A stretch of 64,000 bases of DNA from Globodera rostochiensis (taxonomy: Eukaryota; Nematoda; Chromadorea; Rhabditida; Heteroderidae). The first letter of the stretch is position 1, and each line of letters starts with the position of its first letter. The translations under genes were made by a program, and so were the position numbers. The stretch covers positions 248,001 through 312,000 of the forward strand of contig JAEVLN010000039.1 in the NCBI GenBank assembly GCA_018350325.1. The letters run 5' to 3'. Positions 45,248-57,414 of the stretch are shown here, in pieces. Below the pieces are notes generated by a model. That model made no database searches. It worked only from the letters and a program-made list of their open reading frames with translations, and had not been told where the DNA came from.

Positions 45248-46566
45248 GCTGAATCAATAATATTTTCCCACTAATTGTCATCATTTTTACAAAAATTCGA
45301 TCATATATATACAGGGATGTCGTTTTTGACAAAAAAAAAATACGAACACAGAAATACGGTACCCAAAAGAGGGAATTGTACGGAATACGGTACGGAAATG
45401 AATACGGTCAAAATTTTGTCTTAAAATTTTCATAAATTTTTTACGAGCGTTCATCGTGCAACATTCAATAGTCTTCCCCGTGAACGGTCGTCTCTTCTTG
45501 TTCAGTCTAGAGACCGGCAAAATTAAATTTGCGGATCCTGTTGCAGGATTGGAGTCCAAAATTTTTTGCAGGCCCTGATCCTGCAGGATTAATCCTGCAA
45601 ATCCTGCAAAAGCCCAAAAAGTGCAGGATTGCAGACCTGATCCTGCAAAATTCTGCGCAGGATTTGGGTATTTTTTTTACGAATTATGCTTCATTTCTGG
45701 AGGATGAGGGCTGCCGGTGCCGACCAGTGATGTCGGAGCTTCGAACTTTGAGTGCTTCATGCTTTGGGTAAATACCCAAAGTTTCGGGTAAAACATTTAA
45801 CGCATTTTTCTGACCTTCCCTACCTTATTGTTTGTATGGAAATGAATTTGATTTAAACAATGCCAAATGTAAAATAAATTTTTAAATTGTCCGGAACAGT
45901 TTATTGCCGAATTGTGCCGAAAACATCTTCGAGCAATTCGAAAATCGTGGGGTTCAGTGTTCAAAGTTGAGTCATGAATGGGCAGTTTCTTGTCGTGGAC
46001 TCATACTTCAACCATGTCGGGAGTTTTGGAACCGCATCTCTACCATAGACTGCTGGGACAGGTGACATCGGCGACGGGTGAGGGCGAAAAATTGAGATAC
46101 ATAGTGGCCAACTGAGTCCCCGCTGAAAGATATACATTTCAGTCCAGTGCTCCATGCTTCAGAGTGGTTTAAACAAAAAACATTTGAATTCCCCACTAAT
46201 GATCATGATTTTACAATAATGGCAATCGATTACACCAGGGGTTTAACTCGAAGCCAAAAAAAAAATTTGGCATCCGGAAATTTCGGAATTAAGCAAGCCA
46301 ACACCGAGCGGTGGTTAGCCTTCGAAGGTGAAAGTCGTTCGTGTCGCGCAATCACCAGGGCTAGGCTAGGATTTTTAGGATTTAAGCTATTCTTTCTGAA
46401 GCTTTGGTTTGGAGAGTTATGCACGAAAAAAGTTGAAAATTTCGTTGTTAAAAGATCCTCTTATTCGATCCTAAAATACCTATTTTTAGAGTTTTCGATC
46501 CTAAAAAATAGGACCGATCCTATTTCGGCGTATTTGAAGATTTTTTGAGCATTTTTGGCAACTTTT

Positions 46567-46885
46567 TTGAACTTTCGTGCCTATTTCGATCTTTTTCAAA
46601 AAATTTCTTAAGATAAATGAAATGAATTCGAACTAATTTTCTGAATTTTTTTTACAAAAACAGCAATAAAATTCAAATTTTTTTCATAGAATTTCATGCC
46701 TTTTTAGCGCCTATTTTGCAATTTTTCTTGTCTAAAAAGTAGCAGCCCTAATGATTGAAAAAAACAAGTTTATAAGCCATTATTATTATTTTTGTACACA
46801 ATTTTCGATCCTATTTTTGCTTATGCACCCGGCTTTTAGTACCTCTTTTGGCACTTTTTCTCACCTATTTAGTATCCTACTTAGG
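46567..46885. repeat. Dispersed repeat, also at 51909-52230
   Basis: Shares long stretches with 51909-52230 in direct orientation: TTTTTCAAAAAATTTCTTAA, TTTTTAGCGCCTATTTTGCA, GTAGCAGCCCTA and TTTTCGATCCTATTTTTGC. The broader regions 45840-46150 and 51470-51830 are also related. A GCTAGGATTTTTAGGAT motif at about 46365 and its complement ATCCTAAAAATCCTAGC at about 52250 may be terminal inverted repeats. Confidence 0.75.
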
Positions 46886-48000
46886 GTGTGTAACATTAAG
46901 TTTTGTCGCTAATTTTTTAAAATATTTTTAAAAATTCATAACTCGCTTATTTTCCAGCGGATTACCTTACTCTCTGTTTTAAATTTATGTTTGGCATGTT
47001 TTCTTTTTTTCTTCTTCAACTAGCGACCATGCCAGAAACTGACATTCCGCCGCACTAATTTTCCACGAATTTTCTCTGGCACGAAAACCAACCCAGGCTC
47101 TGCAAAAGATTAGGCAATCGAAGGGCCACGGGAGTTGTCTTGCACCGCACGGTAAAGCGGAGGTGCGCAAAATTCCGTTATGGCCAGGAGAACGTCAAAG
47201 ATCAGCCGGGGTCTGGGGACCATTGACCGCTTTAAAGACTCCTAGCTCGGGACTTTGAGGCTGATCAGATCCAGTTTTATGCTTTTTTGGTGTTTAAACA
47301 TTGCTTATCATGCCTGCAAAATTAAAGGATTTTCATTCAACAAAAAATTTTCTACGGCATTTTGATTTGTATTGCCGGAATTGGCCCATAACTCAGCTCC
47401 ATAAAAGACAGAAAATAAAAATATGTCCAAAAAAAGGCAACATTTTATTGTGCATAATAGTGGGTATTTGAAGTCAGGATTGTATTTTGTTGAGTTTTAA
47501 AAAATAATTTCATTCAAAAAAAATTTTGCGACAAAAGTATGTTACACACTAAATATTTTGAGATTTTTTGATCCCAAATCCTAGCTTTGGCAATCACTCA
47601 ACAAAAAGCGAATTATTGGCAAAATGTACAGTAATTTAGTATTTATTAAGGATTTTGAACATTCAAAAAATTGGGCACTTTTTAAAATCACAAAAAATAT
47701 GGTAGAATATGGCAAAACGCGCGGGCCCCCTATTTATGTCAAATGCCATATATAAATATGGTATTTGGGCCACCCTGTCCCCACATTCGTCTTTTAATCA
47801 CTATTTTGTAGCTGGGAGCTGGTCGGCCTTAAAATGACGGGAAATCAAATTTAAGAAAAAAGCTTTGAAATTGTTCAAAAGTTTATAAAAATGAACAAGC
47901 ATTCTTTATGCGGATACACCCGAAAATAATAGAATGAAAATAGATTTGGGCTGTTTTTAAACATTGAATATTCATGCAAATGGTCCGCTAATTGGAATTT

Positions 48001-49143
48001 TCAATTTCCTGAACATTTGCCACGGCATTCTCTTTCACAGAATGGCCAACATCGACAGATTTTTGGTTTGAATTGCTTTTTCCATTTATACAAACTGCTA
48101 ATTTTCAACATTTTGGCAATGTCCTTGTCAATAATTTTAGGGGTCTGGTTCTTAATTTCATAATAACGTTTCATTAATTCCTTTTGTTCGCTTTGGGTGT
48201 ATTTTTGGTATGGTGCTGTTAAAACAATTTAAATTTAAATATAAATTAAATTAATTAAATTGGGCTCGAAATACTCACCGGTTTGGCCAAGTTTTCGTTT
48301 CCAATTAGAAATTGTTCTAAAAGTGAGGCCCAATTCTTTCGCGACAGTTTCATCAATTTCGTGACGATAAGAGTTTTTGATTCCGTCCCGCTTTAACTCG
48401 GCTTTTCTCTGATCAAATTTCTCTATCAAATTTTTTCGCCCATTTTTTGGATTTCGTCGGCTTAATGCTAATTCCTTTTTCCATTCATATATTTTTGAGC
48501 GACTGACTTTTAAATGTTTAGCAATTTTCTCATCAATTTGATTCCATTCTTTTGTTGAATGTTTTCCTTTTTGCTTAAATTCGTCTTTCATTGAGTGGAA
48601 TTTGGCGATTATTTTACGTTTTCGCTCATCTTGAGCAATATTTTCGTTTGAAGAAATTTTGTTCTGTTCTCCACCATTTTTGGCATTATCAGAGTGATCA
48701 GACTCTGTGAGAGGAGCATTCTGATCAGTTAAATCGGGTTCAATTTGTCCAGGGTGATCAGACTCTGTGAGAGGAGGATTCTGAACAGTTGAATTGGGTT
48801 CAATTTTTCCAGAGTGATCAGACTCTGTGAGAGGAGCATTCTGATCAGTTAAATCGGGTTCAATTTGTCCAGGGTGATCAGACTCTGTGAGAGGAGGATT
48901 CTGATCAGTTGAATTTGGTTCAATTTGTCCAAGTTGGGTGTTCTGCCGGTCGATTTGGCGAAGGAAAGTTTGTTCAAGCGTTAATTTATTCCATTCTTCG
49001 TCTTTGTCATTGTCCCACCAGCCTTCTCCGAATATTTCATCAAATATTTTGTGTGGCGTTTCCTCCAATTGTACGGATTCGGCTTTTTCGAGTGAATTTG
49101 TCGCAAAGAATGGCACCAAAATAAAGATCCATAACTTTTCCAT
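48001..49143 (-). CDS. SHM copy 17: three HTH modules, composite repeats, shifted tail
   Basis: Exons 48279-49143 and 48001-48215; phase-1 intron; 359 aa. The signal peptide MEKLWIFILVPFFATNS has a proline in the hydrophobic core. The repeat region is four 21-residue units alternating GQIEPxxTDQNPPLTESDHP and GxIEPxxTxQNAPLTESDHS, a 63-bp unit doubled to 126 bp. Some sequons are lost (EPDLTDQ). HTH cores are IAKHLKVSRSKIYEWKKEL, TVAKELGLTFRTISNWKRK and DIAKMLKISSLYKWKKQF. The third core has a four-residue loss in the turn (LKIG-KxTLY becomes LKISSLY). A deletion after KQFK shifts the tail into another frame (KICRCWPFCERECRGKCSGN), giving an accidental Cys-rich end. Confidence 0.78.
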
Positions 49144-49402
49144 TTTTACAATTTAATAAATTATATTTAATAACGTTGATAAAATAAATGTTTTGAAAGT
49201 AATAAATGTCAGTGGACAATTGAAATTATTCATATAAATCTTATTCTTTAATAATTATCTCACCCAATATTCCTGACATGTGTCACCTTTTGAACCGGGA
49301 CCAAATCAATATTCCTGACGTCTAATAGAATATTTTTCTTTCTAATAATATTAACCATTTTATAAAAATTGCGATCGATTGTCAGTAGTCAAATGAAAAA
49401 AT

Positions 49403-49726
49403 TTAAAATTCAAATTCGCTTTGGTGGAAAGGAGGATTTTTCTGATCAGTTGAATTGGGTTCAATTTGTCCAAGCTGATCAGTTGAATTGGGTTCAATTT
49501 GTCCAGGGTGTTCTGTGCCGTCGATTTGGTGATGGACATTTTGTCCAAAGTTTGTTGGCGCCGGCTTTTTCAAATCTTCAGCTGCACCTTTGTCCCACCA
49601 TTCTTCTACGAAGAATTCGTCAAATGTTTGGAGAGGCAAATCCTCCAATTGTACGGATTCGGCTTTGTCGAGCGAATTTGTTGCAAAAAATAATGAGACC
49701 AAAATTAAAAACCAAAACTATTCCAT
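49403..49726 (-). pseudogene. SHM copy 18, 5' part only
   Basis: The start reads ATG GAA TAG (49726-49718), a premature stop in the first codons caused by a lost base in GAAGAATTTTGG. The family frame then reads LFFATNSLDKAESVQLEDLP, TFDEFFVEEWWD and two GQIEPNSTDQ units. It ends in unrelated sequence at about 49430. No HTH module is present. Confidence 0.8.
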
Positions 49727-50621
49727 TTTAGGCAAATCTAACGGAAAAATGTTTTTGTGTTATATAATTTCTCTTAAATTTTAAAGATAATATAAAATTT
49801 AGATTTTTATAATAAATATTATTTAGCCTTAATAAAAAAATGATTATATAATAAATGAGAGCCGCACTTGAAATGGTCATTCGTACACCCATCATTTTCC
49901 AAATTTCTGCTAATTCTAAAATTATTGATCACAAATGGAGTAATTAATGTTTAGTTTATTAAATGTTGCGTGTTGCGAGAAGAACAGTAATTAATCAACG
50001 GGAGAATTCGCTTCCAAAAAAACCTCAAAATTATTTCGTAAATAAAGCATTTTGAATGTTTTTTTTAAAGTTGGAAAAAAATGAAAATTTGAAATATTTC
50101 TGAATTGCCTTTTAAAAAATTGGGAAATAATAAAAAAATGTTTAGAAGTTTCCTCCACCAGAGATGATCATAGAAAGTGGTAAAATGTGATTTACACAGT
50201 GATCCGAACCAGGGTTGCAACGGATCATCCGAATAGGGAATCATGAGAGAAGCCCGGAAATAGCATTCATTTTGAAAAATTTTAAAATTAGAGCGAGTTT
50301 TTAGTTAATATAAATCAATATTTTGGCTTTTTTGAGAATAAATCAATAATTCGCGATTTTTCCGTAATAAATCAATATTTTAAGCAATTTTCTTGAGAAA
50401 AATGCAATTTTAAGCATTTTTTAGAAATTTCTTGAAGAAATTCAAAATCTTTCCCCAAAATTTCTTAAGAAAAAACCAATAAAACCAGGGTTCGCAGATG
50501 AAAATTTTCAAAAGACTCATTTGGTAGGCAAAAAAGCCTCATTTGGGACCAAAAACCTCATTTTGCTAAAATCATGTTTTTTTTTTGCGCGCGGTTGCCC
50601 CAAATACTTTTTTTATTGGGG

Positions 50622-50896
50622 GGGGGGGGGGGGGGGGTCGGCGATGCCGATAGGCGCCGCCGAGAAAATTTTCCGCATTTTTTTACTCAGGTTACACTAA
50701 ATTTGCAGAAGATGTGATGCTTTTTTGCTTTAAAAAAAATGAAAATGGCGTTTTCTTATTAAGAAAATTCCCAATTAGGTATTTCAAACCGGAAAACTAT
50801 TACATTTTTTTGACCAATTTTCTTAACAAATTCACATCAAAAATTCAAAAATTTTCTCGGCGGCGCCTATCGGCACCGCCGACCCCCCCCCCCCCA
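50622..50896. mobile_element. Inverted-repeat element with poly-G outer ends
   Basis: The left end is a run of about 18 G, then TCGGCGATGCCGATAGGCGC and CGCCGAGAAAATTTT. The right end is the reverse complement: AAAATTTTCTCGGCGGCGCC, TATCGGCACCGCCGA and about 13 C. The inner ~190 bp is AT-rich. The hairpin repeat found singly elsewhere is thus present as two terminal copies here. Confidence 0.75.
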
Positions 50897-51445
50897 ACCC
50901 GCAATCAGAATTCGCAAAAAAATTTAGTATTTTTGAAAAATGAAAATCGACAAAATTTTTTGTTAAATTTCAACAAAAATTCTAAGAATCGACTTTTTTT
51001 TGGCTTCCCGCCCCCCTCTAAAAATTTTTCTGGTTATGGCCCTGGATGGGAAGTTAAACTTTTTCTTCATCATAATTTGCCCATTTGCGATTTTTCTTAT
51101 TGAACTTGAGTGTTACAATGAATAAATTATCATTTCCCGGAAATCTTCTAAAAAAAACCAAAATTTCAGTTTTTTCCACTAAAAAATTTTTTCATCCGAA
51201 ATCCGTTATCCGATATCCGAAATCCGGTGTTTTTTCAAATCCGATATCCGAAATCCGATCCGACAAATTTTGGGTTATCCGATCCGAAATCCGTATCCGA
51301 CTTTTTTCTCAATAACAATCCGATCCGAAATCCGTATCCGACTTTTTTCCCAATCCGTTGCAACCCTGATCCGAACCCCACCCTAACACACCACAACACA
51401 AAACACTCACCAGTACACCACCACTAGTCATTAGTCCACAAAAAA

Positions 51446-51553
51446 GTTGCTAAACATGAATTTGATTTAAACAATGGACCAGTTCCGGTGGACGAATTCA
51501 AAGACTATATCAATGCCTGCATGCAAGTGCTAACTGCAAAATGCCAAATGTAA
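51446..51553 (+). pseudogene. Unrecognised 3'-exon-like fragment
   Basis: The plus frame KHEFDLNNGPVPVDEFKDYI then NACMQVLTAKCQM ends at TAA (51551-51553), with codon use unlike the surrounding AT-rich DNA. A shortened relative at 45841-45875 keeps NEFDLNN and AKCK stop only. I do not recognise the protein. It may be a captured host exon inside the 45840/51470 repeat. Confidence 0.35.
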
Positions 51554-53078
51554 AAATAAATTTTTCAAATTGCCCGGAACAGTTTATTGTCGAATTGTGC
51601 CGAAAATATTTTCGAGTAAAGAATTTGTGACAAAATAAACTAAATATTATCTTTTTAAGCACCGATAGAACGATCAAAAATTATTGTTGGGACGAGCATT
51701 TAAACCGGTTTTGAACGGTTTAAAAATTGCCAAAAATGGAGTTTTGATCAGACACCATTTGGATGCCGGCCGACTGAGTCCCAGTGTAAAAGGGACATTT
51801 TAGTACCAAAAGTAGAAATGAACCCCCTTTCTCCGCAGACAACTGTAAACAGAAGACAACTGTGCACAGAAGCCCGGCCATGGTAGGGAATTAAGGGTAG
51901 TCAAAAGGTGTGTGTTTCGACCTTTTTCAAAAAATTTCTTAAGATAAATGAAATAAAATTCGAACTAATTTTTTGAAAATTTTTTATAAAAAAGCAATAA
52001 AATTTGAATTTTTTCTTCATAGAATTTTGTGCCTTTTTAGCGCCTATTTTGCAATGTTTCTTGCATAAAAGTAGCAGCCCTATGATTGATAATTTTACCA
52101 TGTAAAAAACAAGTTTTTTAATGCCATTATTATTATTTTTTCCAACCATTTTTTCGATCCTATTTTTGCTAAGGCACCCGGTTTTTAGTACTTATTTTGG
52201 CACTTTTTATCACCTATTTACATAGTATCCTATTTTTGAGATTTTTCGATCCTAAAAATCCTAGCCCTTATAATTAATAAACACGGTATATTTGGTGGGA
52301 TGCAATCCAGGGATGTGTTTTGTTATCGCCTGAAAGTGCCGCGGGTCAGTTTCCCCGCACGGAATAAACAATCAAAAGAAAGAGTAATTTGCCTCGGGCA
52401 ATTCCTTTCCCCGCCGCGGGGAGCGATCCCCGCCGTCGATCAACACCGGGGAATCCCCGCATCCGTCTCTCCAGGCCGACCCCCCCCCCCCGTCGGGCCC
52501 AATCCCGAGACCCGGAAGTCGGCAATCCTTAGTATATTTTAAATTGCCTTAACCGAATCAATAATATTTTCCCACTAATAATTTAGGATTTTTACAAAAA
52601 TGGCAATCGATAAATATATAGGTAAACCCTGTAAATCTAAAAAATAAAAAGAATTTTTGGTAAATTGTGAAATAGAATTTTGATCAGACAAGGAACGTGA
52701 TCAGATTTCGCTGGCCGATATGTTATCAAATTTTGTTCATATTTTATTATATGGTCGCATTAGCAAAAATTGCCAAAATTGTGTGGGAACAATTCACAAA
52801 ATAAACAAAGCAAATGTGTGAACATTAGGAAATAATGTGTGAGTTCGCGAGTGTCCGATCGAGGCTAATTTTTGATCAAAATTTGTTTTCAAAAATTGAC
52901 TAATTCTAAAAAACGCACTAGCACAAATTTTGGTAGCGATCAACGCCCCAAATATGTGAAGAAAATTTTTATTGACACGATTGTTTTGGCATTGTGTTAT
53001 TCAAATTCGTCAAATCAACACGCGTGATCAAAATACATTAATCAGAAAGCTGTCCGCCCGTTTGATCACACTGATCAA

Positions 53079-56000
53079 TCAATCAGCGCAAAATTCGTTG
53101 GTGGGAAACAGCAGCACGGAGTCCACAACACCGGAACCTTCGCAGACACCGCCCTGGTTCATGCTGACGGGCTGAATTTTTTTGTTTTAAGCTCATCAAT
53201 CGGCACAGTCTGTCTGATTGACAGTATTTGATTCCCAAAAGTGCCCGTAATCGCGCTCTAAAAACAATCCAAAATCTCCCCTCACCTTGCTTCGACTCAA
53301 ATAGCCTTCGGCGGAGTTCCACAACACTTTGCCGTTTGAACTGTCCGCAATGATGGAGCCGTAGATGCCCAGCTCGCTGACCACATTCTCCAGATAGGGC
53401 GCTTGGAAAGGGCGCAGCATATAATTCTGAAAATTTTCAAATTTTTAAAATGGAAACAAAATCCAATCCTAAAAATAATTTACTCTTCATTAATGATATG
53501 TTCCGTATTTGTTATAACAAAAAATTAACCAACTAAAAGTCAAAATAGATCACAAAAAGTAAAAACATTAAGGAACTCAAAAAAAACGGAACATTTTATC
53601 AAATGATACAATTTTATGCCCAAATTTCTATGTGGGTGGCAAGCCCACGTTCGGGGTGGAAAAAGTCGAGGATTGGGGTTTGTCGGGGTTAAATGTCGGA
53701 GATCGAGTTCAGCGAATTACAAATTGTCGGGAGTTCGGGTTTGTCGGGGAAAGCATTGTCGGGGATTGATACAAAATTGTCCGGGTTTTCGAGTTTGTCG
53801 GGGAAGGCATTGTCGGGGATTGATCCAAAATTGTCGGGGTTTTCGAGTTTGTCGGGGAAGGCATTGTCGGGGATTGATCCAAAATTGTCGGGGTTTTCGA
53901 GTTTGTCGGGGAAGGCATTGTCGGGGATCGGGGATTGATCCAAAATTGTCGGGGTTTTCGGGTTTGTCAAGGAAGGCATTGTCGGGGATTAATCCAAAAA
54001 TTGTCGGGGTTTTTGGGTGTCGGAGGTGCCAACCCTAGTAGTTCTCTATGACTTTGGTTCCTGAAAACTTGGCTCAAAAAGCAATAATTGTAAGCAAATT
54101 AAGCTTACAACGACAAAATGTGTCAAAAAAATTAAGGGGGATTTTTGTCGATTTCGTAAAAAACGAAAATAACAAAATTTGCATGCCCACCTTCACAGCG
54201 ACAGGCCAAATTTTTTTCTGCAAAATGTACGCGCCTCTCTCCTCCAGCGACATTGTCCTCAACTTTTGCACCATTTCATCGTCAAAGAAATTGCCTTTGC
54301 CGGCACCCATTTGTGCCTTTAGCACATAATTGGCAGGTCTTTGGATGGCATTCTGTAGTGGGCAAAAATTTTAATGGATTTTTTTTTGAAAACAAAAAAA
54401 CAAAACAAAAAAACTCTTACACGGATCACTTCGTTGGTGACGTCATCGTCGTTCTCCAGGCCCCAAAGGTCGGTGAACACGTCGCGCAGCGCAACAACAC
54501 GTTCGGGCTCCTTGGGAAAGAAGTACTCCAGCACGCCGGGCTTGCTTAGCACCTTAAAAAATGCCAAAAATTTGGAAAATAAACAAATTTACCCGACACG
54601 GAGTAAATAAAATCTGGCATTAGCTCGAAAGAAAAAATCAAAAAAAAAAAGATTTCGGATTAAAGGGCATAAGGGGCAATCAAAAATTTTTAATTTTTAA
54701 AACTGATAAAAAATCTGCAAGTAGTCGGGGAGTAGGGCAAGGCTAGGCTAGGCTAGCCTTGGCTTTCGAAAATTTTATGCCCCAGTCAACCTGTTGGATT
54801 TTTTTGGTGCCCGTCAGCTGCAGTCGAATGTTTGGCGACAAGATGGCGGTCGAGCGTTCCATGGCGATGCGTACCTGCCACTCGGCCTGCAAATTTTTAA
54901 TAAATTTAAATAGTTCGCCAATTAAAATAAATTAAATTTCACCTCGGTCGGATAGTGCTCCGCCAGGTAGCCGTATGCCATGTGCACAAGCGCGACCCGC
55001 TTGCCGTCCGCGTACAGCGAAAAGTCGCGCTCGTCAAGACGGCATCTGATCAAAAAAGATTTTGAAGAAAATTATAAAAAAAAATCAAAAATTATTATTC
55101 GTTTTTATTAAACTGTTATTTGTGGAATATAAATTTATCTTTTTATCTGTACTTTGTTTATTGAGAAATTCCATTATTTTAAAATCCATGTTTAAAAGTA
55201 TCAAAGTCAAGAGCAAAAGTTAAATTGTCCCTATTTTGGAGCCCAAATCGTACCCAAAATGTCCCCCCATTTTTTTGACCATTTGTTATCGGATAAGGGA
55301 GACGACATGTTTGGTTCACAGCGTCAAGACTATTTGTCGCCAATTTAATTTTAGGTGCACATCAAATAACACTTTTTATCTTTTTTGTATATTCAAATTA
55401 TTTTTTTTTGTTCAAAATTATAATAAATCACTTTCCAGTGCCAACAAATTTTGAAATTATTGCTATTGCCATAAAATTATGTGAATGTAAACCTCTCCAA
55501 TTTTTGAGTGCTTTTTCGATGGAACTTTTTTTTTGATTCGTTAAAAAAGTGTTATAAATTTATCAAAATTTGCTGGCACTGAAAGTGATCGGTCGCAGCC
55601 CCCCTCCCGTAAAAAGTGATCGCTCACCGTTCTGCGCATTCCTTCAAGTTCATCCGGATCACTTCAACGCGGTTGCCCTCCCGGATGCCCAATTTTTCGA
55701 CCTTGAATTTTTTTGTTATAATTTAATTTAATTTTAAACTTTTTTTTTGTTGCTTTGATGCTGCTTTAACCTGAAAGGTGGTGAACTGCACTTGCTCAAA
55801 GTGGCAGAACGGGAACAGATCAGGCTGGTTGACGAACAGCAGAACGGCATTCGGGTCGCCAAACAATTTCCTGAATATTTTTTTTGTTGGAAATCATGAA
55901 AATTCTAGTTTGAACAATCTCAATTAAATGTTGTTTTGGCACACCAAGAATTTTTTTTTTGAATTAAATTACACAAAAAGCACACATACAAAATGCCGAT

Positions 56001-57414
56001 AAATTTTTGAAATTTAACTAATTTGGCGCCAAAGATTTAAGAATGATTTCTATTTTAATAAGGGAAGCTTTACCATCCTTCGTAGAGGCTTTGGCCCATT
56101 TTGTGCCGTGGCATATTTTTGGGTAATTCCGCATTGGCCAGCACTTCAATGCCTTTGCCGGCCCGCACGATGGCCAGCTTTTCCAGCATTTTGCGGTGGT
56201 ATTTATTGGCTTGCGTGGCACTGCCGGGCCCTCCAATTTGGCCAATGTTTACTTCCACCTGGATAATAAATTTTTTTTTACAATCATGTTCGACACGAAA
56301 GATGATGTGATTAGAGTGTTTTAAGTGTCTATGATCAGTGATCAGACATCGGTTTAGAGTTTGCCTGGGGACTTAAACCCTGGCGCTGATCAAAATGGGA
56401 CACACCTTCTAATTTGGTTTTTGATCACTTAGCGATCCGGGCCTGAGAATTCCACTGACCAGTTTCTGATCACTTTTGAGATGATCGATCAATCGTTCAC
56501 TCACTGACCTGCTTCAACTCAATGCACTGCTTCTGCTCGTCCCAGTGGGACAGGTAGTCGGCACGTTGAACGCTGAATGCCAACGGCTGGTGCACACCCT
56601 CCTCGTGGATTTGTTGTGCAATTTGCACACATCGCTTGATGTACGGGTCGCCCTTGACGAATGATTTTTTTGTTTAAATTGGGTTTTAAAGTGTTTTGCC
56701 AAAAAAAAATCCACCTTGATTACGTCCTTGTACGCCTCCAACAGGAACTCGTGGTCACATGAGATGCGGAAGTACAGCTCGTTCAGTGTCTCCTGCACCT
56801 CCATCGCTTGGGTGTAAAGGCTGTGCGGGAATGGAGACGGGAACAGCGCCAGCGGCGGTGCGGTCGCAATGTCCGACTTGAACTTGTGCTCCAGCGTGCG
56901 CCCGCACAATCCTGACATGCCAGGAGGTTGCAATCAATTATGTATGTATGTGAAACTGTGAACACTACCAATGGAGTGCGCATAGTCCAGCCCGTACTCA
57001 GCCAGCTCGTGCACCTGCTTCACATCTGGCACCAAATCGGACACATAGCTCCGTGCACCAACGATGGCTGCCAGTGCCATCCCCTGCGGCGGCGGTGCCG
57101 TGCCGTTAGCGCTTCCATTAGTGGTGGGATGGTGGTGCCCATTCATCTTCACCGTGCCGTTTGACTGCTGTAGTTGTTGTTGTTCATTCTCGTGGTGGTT
57201 GTCGTTGTTGCTCAACAACAGAACACCATGTTCGCCTTGGATTACTGTTTGCAATAGACACCAACAATTGATCAGTTATAGAACTGATCCGCTTTGATCA
57301 GAGCTGATCTGATCTGTTGCAAATATACTCACCGTTCAGCTGCTGCTTAATCTCCAGCGTGTCCAGCTTGGCTTGGGCCGATGCCACTTCAGCAGTCGTC
57401 AGCGTCACAACCAT
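53079..57414 (-). CDS. Glutathione-synthetase-like protein (13 exons)
   Basis: Exons (high to low): 57333-57414, 56969-57244, 56715-56911, 56509-56652, 56074-56258, 55771-55870, 55628-55701, 54943-55045, 54791-54886, 54421-54552, 54191-54352, 53286-53426, 53079-53171; all junction phases agree; 594 aa against about 470 for typical eukaryotic GSS. Eukaryotic GSS landmarks in order: FPSPFPHSLYTQA; VQRADYL; LKQVEVNIGQIGGP; KLFGDPNAVLLFVNQ; LVHMAYGYLAEHYP; LTGTKKIQQVLSKPGVLE; NYVLKAQMGAGKGNFFDDEM; SELGIYGSII; GGVCEGSGVVDS. GSS joins gamma-glutamylcysteine and glycine using ATP. Several active-site positions differ from the canonical enzyme: the usual FRDGY is MAYGY, and the glycine-rich EGGGN loop is GAGKGN, so the metal-ligand Glu is missing. 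Exon 2 is a low-complexity Asn/His/Gln-rich insertion. There is no signal peptide with this start (MVVTLTTAEV). Cyst nematodes are known to have expanded, diverged GSS-like effectors; this may be one. Confidence 0.88.
53640..54030. repeat. 54-bp GTCGGGG minisatellite inside GSS-like intron 11
   Basis: Tandem units of GGATTGATCCAAAATTGTCG, GGGTTTTCGAGTTTGTCGGG and GAAGGCATTGTCGG (54 bp in all), about five copies with decayed edges. It occupies most of the 764-bp intron between exons 11 and 12. Both strands are open through it because the unit is 18 codons long (SGLSGKALSGID; NAFPDKLENPDNF). Confidence 0.9.
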
